From: an uncultured Clostridia bacterium
GTDB lineage: Bacteria; Bacillota; Clostridia; Christensenellales; Borkfalkiaceae
NCBI GenBank assembly: GCA_934278995.1
Contig: CAKQWM010000010.1
Span: 24,069 to 88,068, forward strand
DNA: 64,000 bases
Direction of reading: 5' to 3'
The position numbers and the translations under genes are program-made. This document shows positions 23,829-35,100 of this stretch, piece by piece; position 1 is the stretch's first letter; each line of letters begins with the position of its first letter. The notes beneath the pieces were generated by a model. That model was not told the DNA's origin, searched no databases, and worked only from the letters and a program-made list of their open reading frames with translations.

Positions 23829-24815
23829 TTAAGCAAGTTTAACGCGCGGATCGACTACCGCGTACATAAGATCGGATAACAACACGCCCAAAACGCTTAA
23901 CGACGCGAGGAACATGTTGTAAGTCATAATTACGGGAATATCCCCTTGCGTCATCGCGTTTAAAGCGTAACTTCCGATACCCGTGAGGTCGAAAACCTGT
24001 TCGGTTATCATAGCGCCGGAAAAAAGCGAAGGAATAAGCCCCGCTAAGCCCGTAACCAAAGGAATCATAGTGTTTCTGAAGGCGTGTTTATAAATAACCT
24101 TGGATTCTTTTAAACCCTTTGCCCTTGCGGTACGTATGTAATCGGCGTTTAAAACCTCGAGCATATTAGTCCTTGTCATTCTCATACGAGAACCTATGCT
24201 TAAAATTACGACCGTAAGTATGGGCAAGAACATGTGCCTTAAATAGTCTTTTACCGCCGCCAGCCCGACTAAGGTTTCGCCTGCCTCCTTCATACCGGAT
24301 ACGGGGAACCAACCGAGTTTGATTGCTAAAATGTTTTTAAGCATCTGTCCGAAGAAAAACGACGGAAGAGAAATGCCTATCAAAACGAGTACGGTTACCA
24401 GATAATCACGGAAAGAATATTGATGAGTCGCCGCCGTTACGCCTAAGGGTATAGCGATTAAAAATTCAAAAATCGTCGCTATCGCGGCAACGAAGAAGGA
24501 AGTGCCGATTCTGTCTGCGGAAAAAATATCCGACAAAACGGGACGGTGACTTATAAAACTCGTACCGAAGTCCAGACGGAAAATATTACCGAGCCATGTA
24601 AAATAGCCCTGAATTATAGTTCCGTCTAAACCGTACGACTTTTTCATTGCTTCTATAAACTTTTCGTCAACCGTTAAGCCACCCGCAACGAGGTTCGTGA
24701 TTTTTTGTTCGACGAAGTCCGTCGGCATGCAACGAAGCAACGTATAAAGAATGAGGGAAACCCCTAATAGTATTAAAATAGAAATCCCTATTCTTTTCAG
24801 AATGTATTTAAACAT
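23829..24815 (-). CDS. oppB: Oligopeptide ABC transporter permease OppB
   Basis: Membrane permease half, 328 residues, with six hydrophobic helices, the N-terminal MFKYILKRIGISILILLGVS typical of OppB/DppB, and the EAA loop ADYIRTARAKGLKESKVIYK. AAGGAA precedes the start. It lies 48 bp after oppA. Confidence 0.95.
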   Translation of the reverse strand: MFKYILKRIGISILILLGVSLILYTLLRCMPTDFVEQKITNLVAGGLTVDEKFIEAMKKSYGLDGTIIQGYFTWLGNIFRLDFGTSFISHRPVLSDIFSADRIGTSFFVAAIATIFEFLIAIPLGVTAATHQYSFRDYLVTVLVLIGISLPSFFFGQMLKNILAIKLGWFPVSGMKEAGETLVGLAAVKDYLRHMFLPILTVVILSIGSRMRMTRTNMLEVLNADYIRTARAKGLKESKVIYKHAFRNTMIPLVTGLAGLIPSLFSGAMITEQVFDLTGIGSYALNAMTQGDIPVIMTYNMFLASLSVLGVLLSDLMYAVVDPRVKLA

Positions 24816-24863
24816 ATTATTCCTTGGGTTACCGCGACAAGCGGTACGTTTTTATTAGGTAAA

Positions 24864-27530
24864 TTATTTGATTAATTCGAGTTCCCAGATTTTTTCCAAC
24901 GGCGAAGTATAAGGATTGACGTTTGTCTGGAATCCTTTGACCGTTTTGGAATTGTAAGCGTATAAGTTCTGTCTTTGATATACCGGAAGTTCTACCGCTA
25001 AATCGAGAACGAGGCTCATCGCTTCTTTGTACATGGGAATACGATCGGTGTCAACGTCCGTTTCGCGCGCTCTTTCGATAATACCGCTGAGTTCGTCTAT
25101 GATTGCGTATTCCTCGCTGCGAGTAGTGCGGTTTTTAATGATTTCGGGATACCCCCACGCTTTTACGGAAGTAGCGGTGGAGTTTTTGTGGTAAACCTGA
25201 TACATATCGGGATCGATAGTAGAACCCCAAGCCGCTGCCCAAACCGCAAGAGAGCCGTTCGTAAGTTTCAAAAGCGCCTGAGAATCGGGCTTAACTTCGA
25301 TTTGCCAGTCGCAAGAGTTTAAAAGTTCTGCGGCTTTTAAAAATACTTGATATACGGGGTGTTCGGTTACGGACGAACCCGCAATGGTAAAGGTGATTTT
25401 TAACCGCGAATCGCCTTTCGACGCGCCCGCCGCCACCATGTAGTTTTTAATCTTTTTTATGACTTCCTGCTCGTCCGCGTCAAAACGCGTATAAATATGA
25501 CGAGTTTCGGTGTTCATCTGCTTATCTTCTTCTTTATTTTCCCAAGGATAAGCCCAACTTTCCAAACTCATAGGCCAGTTGATGGTTTTTGCGGTACCCG
25601 TTTTGTAATAGTTGAGGGCAAGTTTTACGTCCATCGCCGACATAATAGCCTTTCTTAAGTTAATGTCTTCGACTTTGCCCGCGTTGATACCGATATAACC
25701 GTAACCGAGTTGCCAAGAAGAAAGGGTTTCAAATCCGTTTTTCTTCATTCCTTCGAGGATGTTTGCGTTATCCGCGGTAAACTGCGGCGTAATGAAATCG
25801 ACTTCGCCTTTTGCGAGTTTATCTATGGCGTTGACCGATCTAACCACCTGGAAACGAAGTTTTTCGGTTTTTACTTCAAATTTATCGCCGAAGGATTCCT
25901 TAAAATAATTGTTACGTTTGAAATAAACGATGTTACTGCTTACGAAATCGGAGCCTTTAGGGTTGTCTTCGTTCTGAGCGTTTGTCGCGGCGTAAGGACC
26001 TGCGCCTACGGGGACTTCGGTTTGATTACCACCCTGAATTACTTCGGACTGGAAGGTCGCGTCGGACCATTTTATGCCGAATTTATTTTCCCAGATATTT
26101 ACCGTTTGATCGCTGTAATAATGAGCGGGCGCAACGGTAAAGCCGAAGTTATATATAGCCTTGGGGTCAACGCCGTTAATGGTGATTTCCAGAACGTCGT
26201 AAGTGTTGTTTTTGGTGGTGCCGTCGTCGTTGTGGTTTTCTTTACCGTGCGCTACGTTATACGTCGTGCCGTCGATTTCTACTTTTTTGACGTCGGTGTT
26301 GTGACCTAAGGATTTTATGCCGGAAATGGTAGGAACGTCCAACGCATCGGAATCTGTGGTTTCGTGAAGAATAATTTCTTTCGCTTTAGCGGCAAACGAA
26401 GTATATACGGTGCCTGCGGTACCGCTGTACGACAAAATACCTTCGAGGTTGGTTTCCACGTTATATTTGTAAATTTTGTTGATTGCCCTGTCTTTATCGA
26501 GCGTTTTATAAGATTCGGTATCGCTGAAACCTATGATTTTTTCCTTGTTGTCTCTGCCGTTTACTTTCTCGTAGTCGGGCGTGATATCCCCTTCGTAATA
26601 CAAGAATTTAAAGACTTCGTTATTGAATAAATCAACCCAGTCGGAATAAGGCTTTGCTTTTATATCGAAAGAATCCTGAGCGGCTTTGTAATCGTTTTCG
26701 AGTTCTTCTTTATAGGTTTTTAAAATATAGTTGTAATCTTTTAAAACCTGACCTTTGAAATCGAAAGAATCCCATTCGCTTTCGGCGGCGACGGCGAGTT
26801 TGTAACCGTCGGATATCGTGGAAACGTTAAGGTTGGAAATAGCGTCTCTCATGTCGGATTCGGGAACTTCGTACTTACCGTCGGATAAATCTTCGTTACC
26901 GGGTAAATTCTGACTTACTTCCTGATATAAACCGACGAGATACATTATTCTTTCGTCGGCGTAAACGCCCGCGTTTAAAGAAACTTCGGATTCGGTTGTT
27001 TCATCGTCGTCTTTTATGGTCGCGTTCTGACTTCTGTAAGCCTTCAAGCCCTTTATATCGATGGAATACATGGTAGATGAACCGGTGTAAACGGGATCGA
27101 GGTTTTCGTACATGCTGAAAAGCACGTCGTTCATGGTAAGAGGCTTACCGTCCGAAAATTTAACGCCGTTTTTCAAAACGAAAGTGTAAACGGTTTCGGC
27201 GACTTCGCCGTTAGTAATTACGTTACCGTCTTTATCCTTCTTTTCTACCTTGTAAGCCTTGACTACGGTAGGATAGTTATCGCCCGCGACCGTTTTACCG
27301 TTGTTGTCGGTGGAAAGCATGCCGACCTGCGTCATGCCTATTACGTCCTGATCGGCGCCCGACGTCGCGTAAAACGGGTTAAAGTTATTGCTTAATTCTT
27401 CGGACATTATAACGATAGCGTCTTTGGTTTTTTTGTTGCCGCCAAGCAAGGTAACCGATAAAACTACGGTAGCAACCAAAACGACAGCAACGGCGCTTGC
27501 TATAATTGCGATAAGTTTTTTCTTGTTCAT
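24864..27530 (-). CDS. oppA: Oligopeptide-binding protein OppA-like (SBP_bac_5), enlarged
   Basis: Extracytoplasmic peptide-binding protein. The SBP_bac_5 pattern is seen in EELSNNFNPFYATSGAD, LKNGVKFSDGKPLTMNDVLFSM and VNAIDKLAKGEVDFITPQ. At 888 residues it is about 300 longer than normal OppA; the extra sequence lies around residues 160-480. The N-terminal helix (KLIAIIASAVAVVLVATVVLSVTLLGG) has no lipobox cysteine, so it is probably held by an uncleaved anchor rather than a lipid. The lipoprotein just upstream may supply the lipid-anchored partner. The RBS is AGGAG inside the stop region of that gene, and the two genes are 1 bp apart. Confidence 0.9.
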   Translation of the reverse strand: MNKKKLIAIIASAVAVVLVATVVLSVTLLGGNKKTKDAIVIMSEELSNNFNPFYATSGADQDVIGMTQVGMLSTDNNGKTVAGDNYPTVVKAYKVEKKDKDGNVITNGEVAETVYTFVLKNGVKFSDGKPLTMNDVLFSMYENLDPVYTGSSTMYSIDIKGLKAYRSQNATIKDDDETTESEVSLNAGVYADERIMYLVGLYQEVSQNLPGNEDLSDGKYEVPESDMRDAISNLNVSTISDGYKLAVAAESEWDSFDFKGQVLKDYNYILKTYKEELENDYKAAQDSFDIKAKPYSDWVDLFNNEVFKFLYYEGDITPDYEKVNGRDNKEKIIGFSDTESYKTLDKDRAINKIYKYNVETNLEGILSYSGTAGTVYTSFAAKAKEIILHETTDSDALDVPTISGIKSLGHNTDVKKVEIDGTTYNVAHGKENHNDDGTTKNNTYDVLEITINGVDPKAIYNFGFTVAPAHYYSDQTVNIWENKFGIKWSDATFQSEVIQGGNQTEVPVGAGPYAATNAQNEDNPKGSDFVSSNIVYFKRNNYFKESFGDKFEVKTEKLRFQVVRSVNAIDKLAKGEVDFITPQFTADNANILEGMKKNGFETLSSWQLGYGYIGINAGKVEDINLRKAIMSAMDVKLALNYYKTGTAKTINWPMSLESWAYPWENKEEDKQMNTETRHIYTRFDADEQEVIKKIKNYMVAAGASKGDSRLKITFTIAGSSVTEHPVYQVFLKAAELLNSCDWQIEVKPDSQALLKLTNGSLAVWAAAWGSTIDPDMYQVYHKNSTATSVKAWGYPEIIKNRTTRSEEYAIIDELSGIIERARETDVDTDRIPMYKEAMSLVLDLAVELPVYQRQNLYAYNSKTVKGFQTNVNPYTSPLEKIWELELIK

Positions 27531-27531
27531 A

Positions 27532-29091
27532 TTATTCTCCTAAATTAGTGGTTATTTCGTATTCCTTTTCGGTGAAAACCGAATCGGTCGTATTGCCTAA
27601 TCTCGTGTAAATTATTCTTCCGTTTTTATCGACCGCGCAAGTTGAAGGATTAACTTTATAGCGGTACTTATCGCCGTGTGCTTTTCCGTAAACGATAAGT
27701 TTGATTTTGCTTTGGTCGCAAGTTATACCGCTTACCTTACCGCTTGCAAGAAGATACAAATAAGGATTATCCTCTCTGTCCGTCCTCATATCGAGGTCGA
27801 TATAGCCTAGTTTTAACGTTATTTCTCCGCGTAAGATTACGTCGGACACCGAAGATTTTTCCGAAATCGAGCCGGCAAACAGACCGAAATCGCCTTCTTT
27901 GGTGTTTTTCGTCGATACGTAATCATAGGTAACGTTTTCTATCGTAAAGTCTTTGACCACAGCGTTATCGCCGATATTGCCGAATAACCCGCCCATAAGC
28001 GAACCCGTGGATTTATATTGAGCGTTTACGTTTTTAATCGTATGATTCTGACCGTAAAATTTGCCGTTAAAACCGTTATACTGGAAGACAGTCGGCCATG
28101 CCGTCTGCGAAAAATCGAGATCGGCTTCTATATAATAAATTCCCTTTGAATTTGCGTTATCGAATAGATCCGACGCCTTTTGAATACGGTAGATATCGCC
28201 TTTATCGAACTTGACGTAAACTTTTTGAACTCTTCCGTCCGGTAAGCCCGTGGCGTAATCCAGCGTACCGCCGTGTTTTAAACTTCCGACGACTTTTTCG
28301 GTACAGCCCTCGTCCGTATAACACGAGTTAAAAGTGTAACCTTCTTTGTCGGGGAAAGTATAATTATTGTTTATTTTATAATTCATCGCGCCGTCTTTAT
28401 ACGAAGGAGTATAAAGGGTGTTTTTGTCTGAAATTTGTTGATTGTTTTTGTCGTACGCGGCGCTGTAATCGAAAGTGGTTTCCGCGTATTTTATCCACGA
28501 CGCGCCGTCGTCGGTTTGACAGTAGTAGTCAAATTGATAGTAAGGAACCCAACCGGCGTACAGGGTTTTTTCTAATTTTTCACCCGATTTTGCCGTAACG
28601 GTATCGGTTTCAAAATTCCACGGCGTCGAATAAGACGTGCAGGCTGGATAGCCTATAACCTCGTCTTTGGTGTCCGTTCTGTAATAAACGCCGTCGATTT
28701 CCTTTAAAACGTTACCTTCCCAGTCGAGAACGTTACCTTTTTCGTCCTTTTTAAGAGCGCGTTTTTCGTACCAACCGGCAAGGAAATACCCCGAACGGGA
28801 AATGGTAATTTTAGAACCTCCGCTTATATGGCGGTTGCCCGAAGTAGGGTTCATAAGTTTTATATTCACGGTGCCGTCTGCGGATTTCGCGTAATTGTCG
28901 GGATTAAACATATCGGTTAAAGATACGTTCTGACTGCCGATAACGTTGCCGCCGTTTGGATCGTATTTAACGATGACGGTATATCCCTTGTTGATCAGTT
29001 CGTCATACTTGTTGGTATCGGAACAACCGACTATCGTCAACGATAAGAGCATCGTAAATATTAAAATTGCAATGATTCTGAATTTTTTCAT
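27532..29091 (-). CDS. Lipoprotein with InlB-like and GLUG-like segments, first gene of opp operon
   Basis: A 519-residue surface lipoprotein. The signal peptide ends in LSLTIVGC with lipid-anchored Cys23. Two InlB/Flg_new-type segments follow (VKYDPNGGNVIGSQN...FLAGWYEKR and the AGWVPYYQ region), then a third (YTFNSCYTDEGC). The C-terminal part, FNGKFYGQNHTIKNVNA and SLMGGLFGNIGDNAVVKDF, resembles GLUG-type beta-helix repeats. It directly precedes oppA (1 bp), so it may help bind peptides or proteins for the importer. The ATG at 29091 is chosen because AAGGAAA stands before it. No enzyme motif was found. Confidence 0.8.
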   Translation of the reverse strand: MKKFRIIAILIFTMLLSLTIVGCSDTNKYDELINKGYTVIVKYDPNGGNVIGSQNVSLTDMFNPDNYAKSADGTVNIKLMNPTSGNRHISGGSKITISRSGYFLAGWYEKRALKKDEKGNVLDWEGNVLKEIDGVYYRTDTKDEVIGYPACTSYSTPWNFETDTVTAKSGEKLEKTLYAGWVPYYQFDYYCQTDDGASWIKYAETTFDYSAAYDKNNQQISDKNTLYTPSYKDGAMNYKINNNYTFPDKEGYTFNSCYTDEGCTEKVVGSLKHGGTLDYATGLPDGRVQKVYVKFDKGDIYRIQKASDLFDNANSKGIYYIEADLDFSQTAWPTVFQYNGFNGKFYGQNHTIKNVNAQYKSTGSLMGGLFGNIGDNAVVKDFTIENVTYDYVSTKNTKEGDFGLFAGSISEKSSVSDVILRGEITLKLGYIDLDMRTDREDNPYLYLLASGKVSGITCDQSKIKLIVYGKAHGDKYRYKVNPSTCAVDKNGRIIYTRLGNTTDSVFTEKEYEITTNLGE

Positions 29092-29100
29092 TGTTTTTTC

Positions 29101-29177
29101 CTTAAATTGCAAATTTAAGCAGATTGTTTGTCTGACTCGTCCTTCGTCCGCCTTCCGTTATACGAAAGACGGACGAA
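29101..29177. promoter_or_regulatory. Two stem-loops between the subtilase and the opp operon
   Basis: A perfect hairpin with 8-bp arms (CTTAAATT-GCA-AATTTAAG, 29101-29119) sits right before the Shine-Dalgarno site of the lipoprotein gene. A longer one (arms TTCGTCCG/CGGACGAA, 29143-29177) lies further upstream. Neither is followed by a T-run, so they look like leader or processing structures rather than terminators. Confidence 0.5.
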
Positions 29178-29196
29178 TAAGACTGATTGTCAACGC

Positions 29197-32100
29197 TTAC
29201 GCGTTATTGCCTGTGTTGCGCTTTTTTTGTCTGATTGCCAGAACGACGAGAACTACCGCGCAACCGATTACGGTACCCGCCGCCGTCATTATCGCAACGA
29301 AGTAAGGACTTTTGACAAATAAAACGTCGTCCCTTTCGGCGGGCTTTGGCGGTTCGGGCTTAACGTTCTGATTTTTAAGGTAATCGATCAACGATTCGGC
29401 GCCCGTTAAAGTTTCTATAAGGTCTTTATCGATGAGCGATTGCTGTTCCGTGGTAAGCCCGTCGTAGGCTTCGCGCGCCGTTTTTACCGTTTGTTCCGCA
29501 TCTAACGTAACGTTTGAGGGAATCTTTTTGATAAGTTCGATCGCGGCGTTCGTTTTTTCCGTTCTTGCAGGCTTTCCGAGAGCGACTTCGCTGAAGTACT
29601 TGCTGAAAATGAAAGAATCGTAATTCTGACCGTTGGAAGGTCTTATCATGATTATCGAACGGGTTACGTGACCTACGTAATCTGAGAAGTTCGCGCCGAA
29701 ATAGAAGTTATCGTACCTTGAAGTAACGTTCCACATATAGTAGCCGACTATGCCGATACCTTCCATGGTTCCGAGCGAACCCGATATGGGTAAGTTGTTA
29801 TAAGTGAGAACCGATTCGTCGTATTCTTCCTCTAAAACGGGAGCGTCCGGAGAAAGGAAGGTTACGGAAGAAAGATTTTCCATGTTATAGAAGGCTTTAT
29901 GCCCTATCGCCTTTAACGTTGAGGGAAGAACTACGTTTGATAGTTTGGATCTCGCAAACGCCGTTGCCGAAATTCTCGATGTGCCTTCCGCGATTTCGTA
30001 AGTTTTTGCGACGGCTTCGACGGGATAAGAAACAAGTTCTTTCATTCCGTTAGGAAGCGCCCTGTATAAAACGCCGTCTATTACGTAAACACTGTCCGAT
30101 ACGGTAAAGTTTTCGTTAAGTTCCTTACCTATTACTTTACCGCCGAAAACGATATCTTCATATCTTCCGAAAGTCTTTATTTTGCAACCGCCGAATGGGT
30201 TTTCGCCGAGTTCTTTTACGTTATCGCCGAGAGTTACTTCGGTTACTTGCGAATTAGCGAAAGCGTAATCGCCTATCGTTTCGGCTTTTTCGAGGTTTAA
30301 CTTAGTAAGTTTCGCGCCGTTGAAAGCGTTCGCGCCTATATAGGTTGCGCCGTTTAAATTATCTACGGTACCGAGATAGTAGCAATAAGCGAAAGCAACG
30401 TCGCCAAGATACGAAGTTTCGGCAAGTTTTACCGATTTAAGCGCCGTTCTTGCAAAGGCTCCTTCTCCTAAAGTTTCGACTTTGGATAAGTCAACCGACT
30501 CGAGATTTGTCTTCATAAAGGCGTAATCGCCGATTTCGGTTACGGTTTCCGAAAGCGTTAAGGAAGATAAAGCCGTGCAGTACGCGAAAGCGTAATCGGA
30601 AACTTTCGTCGCGTTTTCGTTAATTTTTACGGAAGCGAGTTTATCGTTGAACGCAAACGCGCCCTCTCCTACCGTTTCGACCTTTGATAAGTCGGCGGAG
30701 GTTATTCTCGGAGCGTAACTTGCGTACAGATAACCGACGATTTTCACTTCGCCGTCGATATACTGTCTTTCGTAAGCGTTGCGCCAAGTATTCTTATACA
30801 GCCAGTAATCGTTCATTCTCTGACCGGAAAAGGCGTAATCGCCTATAGATTTGACTTTGGAAAAATCAACCGAAGTCAAAGCGCTGTCGTTATAGAAGGC
30901 TCTGTCGCCGATTTCGGCGCCCTCGCCCAAAGTTAAGTTCTGAAGGTTGACGTTACCCGCAAACGCCGCAGTGCCGATTTTTACGTTGTCGCCGATTTCG
31001 ACGGTTTTTAACACGGAAACCGAACTTGCGGTCGGATTATAACGATAATAATCGTAACTTTCGATAACTTTACCGCTTTCGTCCTTCACTTCGTACGTAT
31101 AACGGGTGTAATACGCGAAACTACCGACTTTTTCGTAAGTGAAATCGTTCATCGGGCAGAAGAACGCGCCCTCTCCTAAACCGACGCCGTTGCCTACGGT
31201 GACTTTTTCGAGTTGAGGCATAAGCGCGAAAGCGTAATTATCTACTACGCAGTTATCGGGAAGAGTCAATTCCTTTATAAACGTTGCGTAAAAAGCGTAC
31301 TTACCTATCGATTTAACGTTACTAAGGTTTGGCGAAACCGTAAGTTTCGTGTCGCCCGCAAAAGCGTAATCGCCTATCGCCGTTGCCGAATCAAGAGAAA
31401 CTTCTCTTAAATTGGAGCAACCCGCGAAAGCGTAGTTCGCTATCGTCTTAACGTTGTTTGCAATGATTTTATAGACTTTGACGTTGCCGGAGAAGGCGCC
31501 TACCGCAATCGAAGTCGCGTCGGTTTGGATAACGTTATTTACGCCCGCGTAATTAGGAGCGACTAAAACGAGTTCTTTACCGTCGGCGGTAGTTTTTTCG
31601 ATAATCGCTTTGCTTTCGTCGGTTTTAAGCGTCGTGTTCCGACTATCTATCGAGAATTTATCTACCGCGGTGCCGGTAAACGCGTACTGACCGATAACGG
31701 CTACGTCTTTGCCGAGCGTTACGTTCTTTAACGCCTTGCTGTTATAGAAAGCGTAAGAGGATAAAACTACCGAGTTGATATCTATCGATTCGAGTTTTTC
31801 ACATTCGGCGAAAGCGTAGGAACCGATTTTTATCTTGGAAGCGTTAAACTGAACGCTCGTTAAATTGTCGTTGTTGTAAAACGCGCCTATACCGAGCGAT
31901 TGAGCGGTTTCGGGAAGTTCAATATAGTTAAGTTTACAATTTTCAAACGTATAGTTTCCTATCGCAACGACGCTTTGGAGATTGATTTCCGAAAGCGCGC
32001 AGTTATAGAAAGCCTTCTGGTTGATAAACTTGATGTTATTTGCGTTATCCGGTTTTGTCGAACTTATCTTTTTAAGGCTCGTACAATTATAGAAAGCGCC

Positions 32101-35100
32101 AAGTCCTATCTTCGTAAGCGTTGACGGCACGACCACTTCTTCGAGCGCCGTAAGATTTGCGAAAGCGTATGAGTTGATTGTCGTAACGCCTTCGGGAATA
32201 ACGACTTTCGTTATAGTGTCGTCGCCGAGATAGTGCTGTTTGATAAGGTAAGGATCTTCCTCGCTTATCTCGTCGTTTTCGTCCTTATCGACGTACTCGT
32301 AACCCGAAAAAGCGTAATCGTAAATGGTGGTGATACCTCTGTTGTCGGGGATAACGACTTCGCCGCCTAAACCTCTGTAATTATTAAGATAAATTGCGGT
32401 GATCTTGAAAGGATCCTTGACGGTTACGGAAACGCTCTTGAACGCTTCGCGGGTTTCTTTCGTCCCGTTATCGTAGTAAACGGTTACGGATACGTTTGCC
32501 GTTCCCTTTTTCTGAGCGACTATCGTTCCGTCTTCGGAAACGGTAACTTTGTCGTTACCCGCTTTAAATTCCACTCTCGTGCTGTTCGGGAAGTAAGAAT
32601 CGAGTTTATATTTGAGCGTTACGCTTTCGGACGGGAACATGCTTAACGTGTATTCGTCCTGCTTGAATACGTAGTCGTAACCGGCTTTACCGATTTCTCT
32701 GTCTTCGCTTACGACGCCGTAATACGATTTATTCGTTTTATAGCCCGTAAGTTCGAATTTGTTGATTTTGCTGTCACGCGAATGATCTACGTAGCCTTCG
32801 TCGCCTTGTTTGAGTACTTTTACGTTTATACTCGCTTTAACCTCGGTTCCGTCTTTACTTTTACCTGTCGCGGTAATGACTGCGTTTCCGCTTTGTTTTG
32901 CTATAAGCGTTCTGTTAACCACGTCGCAAACGTTGTCGTCGGAAGATTCATAATCCAGAACTTCCACCCAACTCGTGTTCGGATATGCGTGAACAAGCGC
33001 GTCGAGCGTTTTATTTTCGCCGGGACTTAAAGTAAGAGATTCTTCTTCAAAGTATATCGATTTGATTTCATCGGGAAGTTGAAGTTCGTAAGTAGCGTTG
33101 TTCATCGCGTAGTCGTAACAGGTTACAACGAAAGAATTGGTGTTTTCGACTACCTCGCTCGTACCGTCGGCAAGATATTTTATACCGGCAGATTTTTTGA
33201 TTTGGGAAACGTAATCGGTAAGTTCGACGGTTACGACCGAAGTCGAGTTGTAACTCGAATAAACCGGCGTTACGTATTTACCGAAAGAATTCATCGAGAA
33301 AGTATATTCGGAGCCTTCCGGCGCGCGGACTATCTGACCTACCGACATACCCATCGCGTAATGGTTATCGTAAACGTAAATATCAGCGTAAAGTTTAGTC
33401 TTTTTCGTCGATTTATCGTACTCGGTACGGTATATGACGTCCTCTACGGCAGGCGCTTCGAAGTCGATATACATCGGGAATTCAAAAACGTTTTTTACGT
33501 TCTTTTGTTCTTCATGCGTTCCGTAATCGATATAAGCAACCGCTTTTACCGTATATTTTGCGTTATTTTTTAAATTGTGCTTCAACACGCTGAAATCTAC
33601 GTCTATAGAAGAAGCGTAAATGGTGTTTCCGCTACTGAACGATTTTAATTGATTGTATTCGGTGTGCTTAAAGATGACCTCGCCCGTGGAATCTTCGGTA
33701 ATGGTAATGTCAACTTGTTTAGCGTTTCTTAATAGCCCCGCGTTGATACTGCGGATGGTATTTATAGCGCTGTCTTCGCCTCTTTCCTGATTTGAAAGCG
33801 CGATATGATCTTTATTTGCGGGAATCTGAATCGCGTCTTTATCCTGAACGAACGGATAAGTACCGAGCGTAATGATATAGTCGCTGTACGTTCCGCCGAT
33901 AACTCTCGTAGCGTAAGCGTCCGCCATAAGTTTATCGTTATCGTCAAGACCTTTGTCGAGTTCGTCTTTGTTGGTGTCGTAATACTCTTCGTCGAAAATC
34001 GGGGCTTCCGTCCAGTCGCCGTAGAAAGCGAGCAAAGGAACGTTCATGTTTACTTCGGTACCCGATTTTGCAGTCAAAGTAACGTAACCTTCGACGTACA
34101 TACCGTGTTCGAAAGAATCGGCAAGATATTGTTTATCTTCTTCGGATAAAGTTATCCTTACGGTTACTTTACCCGTTTCGCCTGCTTTTATCGATACGAC
34201 GTTGCCGTTCTGAGAACAATTCGTAACGTGGGTTACGACGGCTGAAGCACCGTCTAACAATCTGCCGTCCTGAGAGACGGTTCTGTCTCCGTGACCGGTA
34301 TAAGTGGAACTTACGCCTTCGGTCATAACTATCGAACTAACGTCGTAACTGACGCTCGACCGGCTTATGTTCGTTATGTCGAAAGTCATTTCGTAAACGC
34401 CCGTACGCTGTTTGTCGTCGCCGAGTTCGAGTTTGGTTTTATCCATAACTTTGCCGTCGGTATCGTAAGTAGTCACGTAAGAAGCCGTAGTCGTAGCCTT
34501 GTTGATGTTTACAAGCCCCGCGCCTTGTTTTCTTACGGCGTAAGGCAAGCCGTTTTTATTGATGACGATATCCGCCGTTGACATCATAAGTTTGTTAACG
34601 AGCGAATTTATCGTTGCGGCGCCTAAATTCTGCCCGAAAACTCCGCTGTACGTTACGTACTGACGGATAAGCGCGGTAGCGCCCGCCTGGTTGGGCGCAG
34701 CCATCGAAGTACCCGAAAGTCTTTCGTAATCTTGTCCGGGGACGGCGGATAAAATTTCGCCGCCGTGAGCGGTAATTTCGGGTTTAATCTTCAAGTCGGA
34801 AGTAGGTCCCCAGGAGGAAAAGTCCGACATGAAAGGACCGGCGGTATTGTTTCTCGAAATAGTAATGGTACCCGTAGGAGATTTAGCCAGTTTTTCGCCG
34901 TCGTCCTGCGATATCGAACATACCGCGCCCACGTCGGCGCCGACCGCCATCGAAATGGTACCGGATACGTTGTTGTATATTATTATACCGGCGGCGCCCA
35001 TTTTTCTTAAAGCAACCCTGACTTTTTCTTCAAAGGTAGTTTGTCCCCTCTTTACGAGAACGATTTTTCCCTTGTAATAATCGGGATTGTCGGCGTAGGC

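Noticed and set aside
29143..29177. Terminator after the subtilase gene
   Set aside because: The stem is good but no T-run follows on the minus strand.
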